Positions 57,951-64,000 of a stretch of DNA of 64,000 nucleotides are shown in pieces. Each line of letters starts with the position of its first letter. Position 1 is the stretch's first letter. Made by a program: the position numbers and the translations under genes. The stretch lies in contig WFMF01000290.1 in assembly GCA_011033025.1 (NCBI GenBank), positions 62,001 to 126,000 on the forward strand. The letters run 5' to 3'. The notes below the pieces were generated by a model. It was not told where the DNA came from and did no database searches. It saw nothing but the letters and a program-made list of their open reading frames with translations. Source of the stretch: Beroe forskalii. Lineage: Eukaryota > Ctenophora > Nuda > Beroida > Beroidae.

Positions 57951-58250
57951 ATAAATTACAAAACCGTTATCAGTGTAATACCAACTATAAAGGCTGAGTG
58001 TGATACACAAATTACACGCAGGTGATTCAGAATTGAAATAGACACATAAAATCTTTTAGGAATAAGATAAGCTGTGAAAAACTTGTCATAATATGTTAGT
58101 GTATAGAGATAATTGAATTAACAGTGGTTTGAGAGTTGAATGGTTGGATTGATAATGTTTAGTTTGTTTTCAAATGCTCTCAAGGAGCGGGCGGTCAGCC
58201 TGGCGGTTCTGACATGTGTACCAGAATGTGTGAATGACAATGCAGTCTTA

Positions 58251-58497
58251 GCTCGGGCTAAGCAAAAGTATATAACATGGTTAAATAATATTCTTGTGTT
58301 TAAGAAAAGAAATCTTAAATGACGTTGTCATGCTAACATTGAGGCAAAAATATCGACAAATTATGAACATATACCGTTTTAAGTCATTTTATAGCTGTAA
58401 AAGCAAAGCATTGATTGGAGGCAGTCTACTACCTGTGTGTTTAATGGGACAAGAGCTACATTACAAGTTACACGCATGAAAATACTCACAGCATTAA
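58251..58497 (+). repeat. Direct repeat, second copy
   Basis: Near-identical partner of 57703-57950. The frame differs by Lys to Met in its early part. No evidence that it is a gene. Confidence 0.9.
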
Positions 58498-58539
58498 CTC
58501 AAAAACTTACATCGGGAGGGAAAAAAACGCGAATTACGA

Positions 58540-59164
58540 AATTATTATTAAGATTTTATCATTCAGTATAATATTATTATTATTTTATTAATACCAATAT
58601 CGTTATTAATAATTGTCTCACTTGTTGGATATTGTATTGGGATGTACTCACTTCTACCAAGGCTGAATCTTTCTGTTTTCTCAAATGTGTACTGTGTAGG
58701 TAGTGTGTAGTGTACACAAATTACACGCAAACATTGGCAAAACAGTTATAATCTGGAACCAGCTTCTTATAAAGGATGTCACGTGACCTAGAAGGGAGGG
58801 AGACAGAGTTGGCAAAACAGCTATAATCTGGAACCAGCTTCTTATCAAGGATGTCACGTGACCTAGAAGGGAGGGAGACAGAGTTGGCAAAACAGTTATA
58901 ATCTGGAACCAGCTTCTTATAAAGGATGTCACGTGACCTAGAAGGGAGGGATACCGTGTTGGCAAAACAGCTATAATCTGGAACCAGCTTCCCGATAATG
59001 ATCATCACGTGGTATGGCTGCACCCCTGTCACGTGATGGCAAAACAGCTGTCACGTGATGGCAAAACAGCTAAATTCTGGACCTAGCTTCTTCCCATTCT
59101 GGCAAATCAGTTACAAAAATGGCATTTAGAATAACGTTTGCTGAGTGGGGGGGTGACTTATAGA
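58540..59164 (-). repeat. Right arm of the large inverted repeat
   Basis: Inverted copy of 52108-52740, including ATCATTCAGTATAAT at the inner edge, three GGATGTCACGTGACC units and GGGGGGGTGACTTATAGAA at the outer edge. Confidence 0.85.
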
Positions 59165-59331
59165 ACATGTGGGACATGCAAGAAATTATCCCGGGCTCTT
59201 ACTTCAATAATTGTAGCACTCGCTACTTAATAACTATATTGCAATGTTGCGTTACGGTACTTATTAAGTTATTATGATGATGTAGCAACAGTTATCATGG
59301 TGTTATGACGTCACATAACTCATTCTCTCAG

Positions 59332-62300
59332 ACAAATGGAATCCTACAGCGGACCCCACACACAGCCCCCAGCGAACTCCGAATCAAGATCGGAATACAG
59401 CGCCTCCTGGACACTGGTGTCTACGTCAGTGCCTTCCCCTTACACGACAGGTAGCTGGTAGTTGCCATGGTAACGTGTTGAATTACCATGGTCACGTGTT
59501 GAGATGCCATAGTAACCTTTCCTGTTACAAATGTTATATGCTTTGTTACCATGGTTACGTGTTTAGGTACCAAGGAAACGTGTTGATTTACTGTGGTAGC
59601 GTGTTAGTTAACATGGTAACGTGTTTAGTTACCACGGTAACGTGTTTAGTTACCACGGTAACGTGTTTAGTTACCACGGTAACGTGTTTAGTTTCCTTAG
59701 TAATGTGTTTAGTTACCACGGTAACGTGTTTAGTTACCACGGTAACGTGTTTAGTTTCCTTGGTAACGTGTTTAGTTACCATGGTAACGGGTTTAGTTAC
59801 CACGGTAACGTGTTTAGTTACCATGGTAACGTGTTTAGTTACCACGGTAACGTGTTTAGTAACCACGGTAACGTGTTTAGTTACCATGGTTACGTGTTTA
59901 GTTACCACGGTAACGTGTTTAGTTACCACGGTAACGTGTTTAGTTACCATGGTAACGGGTTTAGTTACCACGGTAACGTGTTTAGTTACCATGGTAACGT
60001 GTTTAGTTACCACGGTAACGTGTTTAGTTACCATGGTAACGGGTTTAGTTACCACGGTAACGTGTTCAGTTACCATGGTAACGTGTTTAGTTACCACGGC
60101 AACGTGTTTAGTTACCACGGTTACGTGTTAAGTTACCACGGTAACGTGTTTAGTTACCACGGTAACGTGTTTCATTGATAGCAGCCAGAATGTAAGGAAT
60201 TTGTGACATTGGCTTATTTATACATCATTTTTTCAAAAAGGTTATAATGCCAATCTTTTCACATAAAAAGTTAGTTTGGACATCTGTGGTGACCAAAACT
60301 TTTTTGAACATGATATTACCTTATTTGTGGCAACTGTGAGGTTAAATATGAGGCTGATTTGAGCAAAAATGCCTTATTTCACAGCTTTTGGCCATTTAAT
60401 GCATCAAAGGAGTGTTTTAGTCCTCAAAAGTATTTTTCCTTGATCTGGAGGTCAAAATCCACCTTTAGGTCAAAATTTAGAATTTGTGACCTTGCGTTGT
60501 CGATTTGAGGCTAACACAAAATCAAACTTTTGATAAAAACATGGGAAGGAAGACACTTATCCTCACCTGAGATCTGCCAACAAATCCTAATGAGTAAAAT
60601 TTTGATTTGAGGTGATCTTAGACAGTTTCAGCTTCATTTTGGTATCAAGAATATGTCTTTACTTGCTTTTGTTGCTGTTTTGAGGCTAAATTTTGTCGCA
60701 ACATCTCAAAAACCTGGATTTTACTGTTTTTAGCCACTTCAAACATCAAAGAAGTGTTTGAGTCCTCCCAAAGTTATCAGTCTCAATCAAAAGGTCAAAA
60801 TATACTTCCTTGGTCAAATTTGGGAGTTTTTGACCTTGCGTTGTCCATTTGAGGCTAAAAAATGGCCTGAATTTTTGATAAAATCCCTGGGAGAAAGTCA
60901 CTTAACCTCTCCTGAGAGCCACCAATCCATGCCATTGTGAAAAATTTGGGTTTGAAGTGATCCTAGACAGTTTCAGCTTCATTTTGCCATCAAGAATCTT
61001 TTTTCATTGGCTTTTGTTGCTGTCTTGAGGCTAAAACTGTGTCGCGACATCTGAAAACCTGGATTTTACAGTTTTTAGCCATTTTTAACCTCATGGAGGT
61101 GCTTCAGTCCTCTTAAAGAAATGTAATATTAATCAAGAGGTCAAAATATACTTCCTTGGTTCAAAGTTGGGAGTTTTTGACCTTGCGTTGTTCATTTGAG
61201 GCAAAAACAAGGCCAAATTTTAAGATGAAATTCCCGGGAGGACATCGCTTAACCTCACCTGAGAGCCACAAATTCATCCCATTGTGCAAAATTTTGGTTT
61301 GAGGTGATCCTAGACAGTTTCAGCTTCATCTTGGTAACAAAATATGTTTTCATTGGCTTCTGTTGTGGTCTTGAGGCTAAATTTGAGTCGCGACATCCAA
61401 AAACCTGGTTTTCGGAAAACGGGCCTAAGATTAACCCCTGAGGGACAACATAAAGAGGTAGGACCAGTTTAATGCCACCAACTTGTAGCCACCATGGGTA
61501 CTACAAGTTGGTAAGACAACTTCAGGTCAGGCCCTCTCCTCTGGGAATAATAGGTCCTCTGTGGCCTTGCATACACCGCCTCTTTGACCAGACCACGGAA
61601 AAAGTAAAGCAGGTAGCCAGGATCTATCCATGTCAACTTGTAGCAGCCATGGGTACTACAGTTTGATGTAAGTTGGTTTCTCTTCTGTGTTGGATATTGA
61701 GGTTAAGAAGGCGGTCTGGTCTGGCCAGCCTTTTACCGCCTTCGATAACCTCAACCGGGCCACGAAGGACTTGACCTTTCCAGTGAAGACTCTTCTTATG
61801 TAAGAGGGTCTTCTCGAATTTTGAGATAGGTCCCAAGGCTGTATCTCTTTTAGTTTTTGAGTTATGAGCTCTTTTGTGAGGAAAATCGGAGTCGCATGTC
61901 ACAAATCGAAAGCGACTTTTTAGGTGGTTTTAACCTCATAAAATCTCAACGCAAGGTCGGATTTGGATAATTTTTGCTGCAAATTTTAGATATCAATGAT
62001 TTCTTTGATATAAGACTGTTTCCAATCACCTGGGATGCCTATTTCGCTGCACAGAAGCCTTTAGGTGTCAAAAATGGCCAACTTGCATTCTGGCTGCTAT
62101 CGATGGTTTAGTTACCACGGTAACGTGTTTAGTTACCACGGTAACGTGTTTAGTTACCACGGTAACGTGTTTAGTTACCACGGTAACGTGTTTAGTTACC
62201 TTGGTCATCTGTTAGTAAACATGTTAACGTGTTCAGAAACCGTAACTTGTTGAGTTACCATGGTACCGTTTTTAGTTACCATGTGTTTAGTTACCATGGT

Positions 62301-64000
62301 AACCTGTTCGGTTACAAAGGTAATTTGCTTGGTTACCATGATAACGTGTTTAGTTACATAGTCACGTTGTCAGTTACCACGGTAACGTGTTTAGTTACCA
62401 CGGTGACGTGTTCAGTTACCATGAGATTATGAGAGGTTTTGTAACTAGCAAAAATTGCAAACCGCGATATTATGCACCGAGCGCGAAGCGCGAGGGCATA
62501 ATAACACATTAAGACCGAGGCCGAAGGCCGAGGTTTTAATGGAAGGTTTGCAGTTTTTGCGAGTTACAAAACCGAATTATGCAACGACAATACATGAAGG
62601 TATATATTGAGTAATTATGTATAATTCAAGCAAGAATATGAGAATATGTAGTGTTATTGGCTTGTCTAGTATTTGAGCTATTATAAAAAGTGCAGCTACT
62701 GTATCCTTTAGTGTGAAATCTGCGGTCTGTCACCCCAGTGTTCATTTCTAACACCTCTCCCTCCTATAGTAAGGTCACGTTTTGAAAAACACCAAAGTAC
62801 AATGCCAAAATGGTTTTATTATCAACTGTAGTTCCACTTTTTTGGCACTGTAGTTGCACTTTTTAAAAAGTGTAACTGTTTTAGCGTGCATAATGGGTAT
62901 AAAGGAGCACTGCGTAAACCTCCTTAGAAGTTGCATAATGCTTAGTTACCATGTGTGTAGTTACCATGGTAATATGCTTAGTTACCACGGTAACGTGTTT
63001 AGTTACCACGGTAACGTGTTTAGTTACCATGGTAACGTGTTCAGTTACCACGGTAACGTGTTTAGTTACCATGGTAACGTGTTTAGTTACCACGGTAACG
63101 TGTTTAGTTACCACGGTAACGTGTTTAGTTACCACGGTAACGTGTTTAGTTACCACGGTAACGTGTTTAGTTACCACGGTAACGTGTTTAGTTACCACGG
63201 TAACGTGTTTAGTTACCATGGTAACGTGTTTAGTTACCTCCCTTTCTCTGTCCAGCACTCTCAAGGAGCTAGACAATGACACGTGTGACCCTAAAGAGGA
63301 GGAGAGTGACAGACAGAAACTCTATCGAGCGTGGGGTACCTTCTCACAGTGGAAACGCTTCCAACCTCTCGACTACATCAGGTAACGCTATTCTCGTGCT
63401 ATAGTCTCGTAGTCGTAGTGCAGCGCTTAATTTGTGTGATTTAGGAAGACTCGCACTAACTTAGTGCGCATAGCATGAAGTTCATGCGCAATATTTTTGT
63501 ACTTATAAAATTATACATTACTAGCAGGCCCGTTGGGCCTGCATACACAGAGCTCACTCGGCGCTGCTACGCAGCACCTCGTTCACAAATTTCAAACCCC
63601 GCAACTCAAATCAACTAAATTATTTTTACCGCATCAAAAAATTTTAATCACACCAAAAGTTATAAAGCTCCGAAATCAAAACAGCATTAAACCGTAAAGA
63701 ACGCGCGCGCGATTAATCTGCACGTGCAGAATATCTGTATCCATAGCAACGGCGCGACTAAGCCCGGCTTAGCCTTTCTTTCTCTTGATATTTCTTTGGC
63801 AAGCTCTAATTTAATGGTGTGCGCCCGCACAAACATTATTCACGTGTGAATTTACTTTATTATTAAGATTGTATTCCTTAAGTCATATCCATCGCAGGCG
63901 GTATTTCGGTGAGAAAGTGAGTTTCTACTTCTGCTGGCTTGGTTTCTACACCAACTGGTTGATAGTGCCCAGTATACTGGGCGTCGTGTGCTTTCTCTAC
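59332..64000 (+). CDS. Anoctamin (TMEM16) family channel/scramblase, partial
   Basis: Three exons join in phase 2: 59332-59450, 63256-63381 and 63898 to beyond the window. They read [20 protein letters not shown] with LHD, then [20 protein letters not shown] with IR, then [20 protein letters not shown] with [14 protein letters not shown]. Anoctamins show the same order: end of the cytoplasmic dimerisation domain (GI-RLL-xG-Y--AFPLHD), a W----W-x-QPLD block, the RYFGEK motif, then the first membrane segment. Family members are calcium-activated chloride channels or lipid scramblases. Paralogue cannot be assigned. Earlier exons are not visible in the repeats to the left and the rest lies past 64000. 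The 3.8-kb first intron is almost entirely X-box-like minisatellite plus one inserted element. Confidence 0.85.
59455..60175 (+). repeat. 21-bp GTTACCACGGTAACGTGTTTA array in the anoctamin intron
   Basis: About 33 units begin within a few bases of the donor at 59450/59451. Nearly all contain GTTACCACGGTAAC or GTTACCATGGTAAC, an exact match to the RFX X-box form GTNRCC-N2-RGYAAC. The unit is a multiple of three, so frames on both strands stay open (SYHGNVF, TKHVTVV). Confidence 0.95.
60176..62104. mobile_element. 1.9-kb element inserted in the array
   Basis: TTGATAGCAGCCAGAATG at the left and CATTCTGGCTGCTATCGA at the right are inverted. Array sequence (GTTTAGTTACC) continues on the far side. 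The interior contains about three diverged tandem blocks of about 340 bp (markers CTGGATTTTAC and TTTGACCTTGCGTTG). No transposase seen. Confidence 0.75.
62105..62440 (+). repeat. X-box-like array, middle block
   Basis: About 14 units of the same 21-bp repeat, more diverged (AACCTGTTCGG, GTCACGTTGTC). Confidence 0.9.
62484..62545. repeat. Paired GAAG-loop hairpins
   Basis: GAGCGCGAAGCGCGAG and CCGAGGCCGAAGGCCGAGG lie side by side inside GCAAAAATTGCAAACC / GGTTTGCAGTTTTTGC flanks that also pair, so the block is a small multi-hairpin element within the array. Confidence 0.7.
62941..63237 (+). repeat. X-box-like array, last block
   Basis: Fourteen nearly perfect 21-bp units run to within 19 bp of the acceptor at 63255. 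The final unit merges into the pyrimidine tract (TTACCTCCCTTTCTCTG). Confidence 0.95.
63519..63822 (+). mobile_element. Double-hairpin repeat family, copy f (internally deleted)
   Basis: ACTAGCAGGCCCGTTGGGCC and GCTGCTACGCAGCACC head, then a shortened body ending CTTTGGCAAGCTC. It lies in the intron before the RYFGEK exon. Confidence 0.8.

Noticed and set aside
59475..60178. Long frames on both strands (SYHGNVF, TKHVTVV repeats)
   Set aside because: The 21-bp array stays open in several frames. It lies inside the anoctamin intron between exons whose phases match.
62854..63385. 140-codon frames on both strands
   Set aside because: Mostly the last array block. Only 63256-63381 of the + frame is real exon.

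Overview
This looks like one contig fragment from an animal nuclear genome. The three best-supported genes are split by GT-AG introns and encode metazoan-type extracellular or membrane modules: Ig domains, EGF repeats, an ALK-type glycine-rich domain and an anoctamin. The mix of small multi-exon adhesion or receptor genes and very dense MITEs and minisatellites suggests an early-branching marine invertebrate. A sponge is my best guess, but this is inference only. There is no bacterial-style gene packing, rRNA or CRISPR array.

Layout. 0.46-0.60 kb: one cysteine-rich + strand exon. 1-18 kb: mostly non-autonomous transposons, including MITEs, a broken MULE transposase, a fold-back element carrying opposed minisatellites and a PIF/Harbinger-like MITE with a multi-dyad palindrome, plus a 143-bp satellite. 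18.9-33.6 kb: a + strand gene with a signal-peptide exon and a run of Ig-like domains. Its first eight exons are intact; later exons carry frameshifts and stops. 34.8-44.3 kb: a - strand gene of 15 in-phase exons (685 codons plus stop) encoding a coiled coil, about eight EGF-like domains and a terminal glycine-rich domain. 44.4-59.3 kb: repeats with no gene I can support, including a pair of about 0.63-kb inverted arms enclosing about 5.8 kb. 59.3-64.0 kb: the middle of a + strand anoctamin (TMEM16) gene that runs off the right edge.

The most interesting pattern is in the introns. In four introns from two genes, the intron opens with a tandem array whose unit is a copy of the exon/5' splice-site junction itself (23, 32, about 27 and about 33 bp units, 7 to about 36 copies). 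The transcript therefore carries long rows of decoy splice donors. In one array all 24 decoys share a GTTAGT donor while the authentic site is GTAAGT. In another, the intron is also flanked by a near-perfect 16-bp direct repeat of coding sequence, as expected if it arose by tandem duplication. Several intron arrays (anoctamin and EGF genes) are also built from palindromes matching or nearly matching the RFX X-box (GTTACC-NN-GGTAAC, GTTGCC-A-AGCAAC).

All calls come from reading the sequence. No database search, folding or alignment program was run. Exon edges are inferred from splice consensus plus preserved reading phase.
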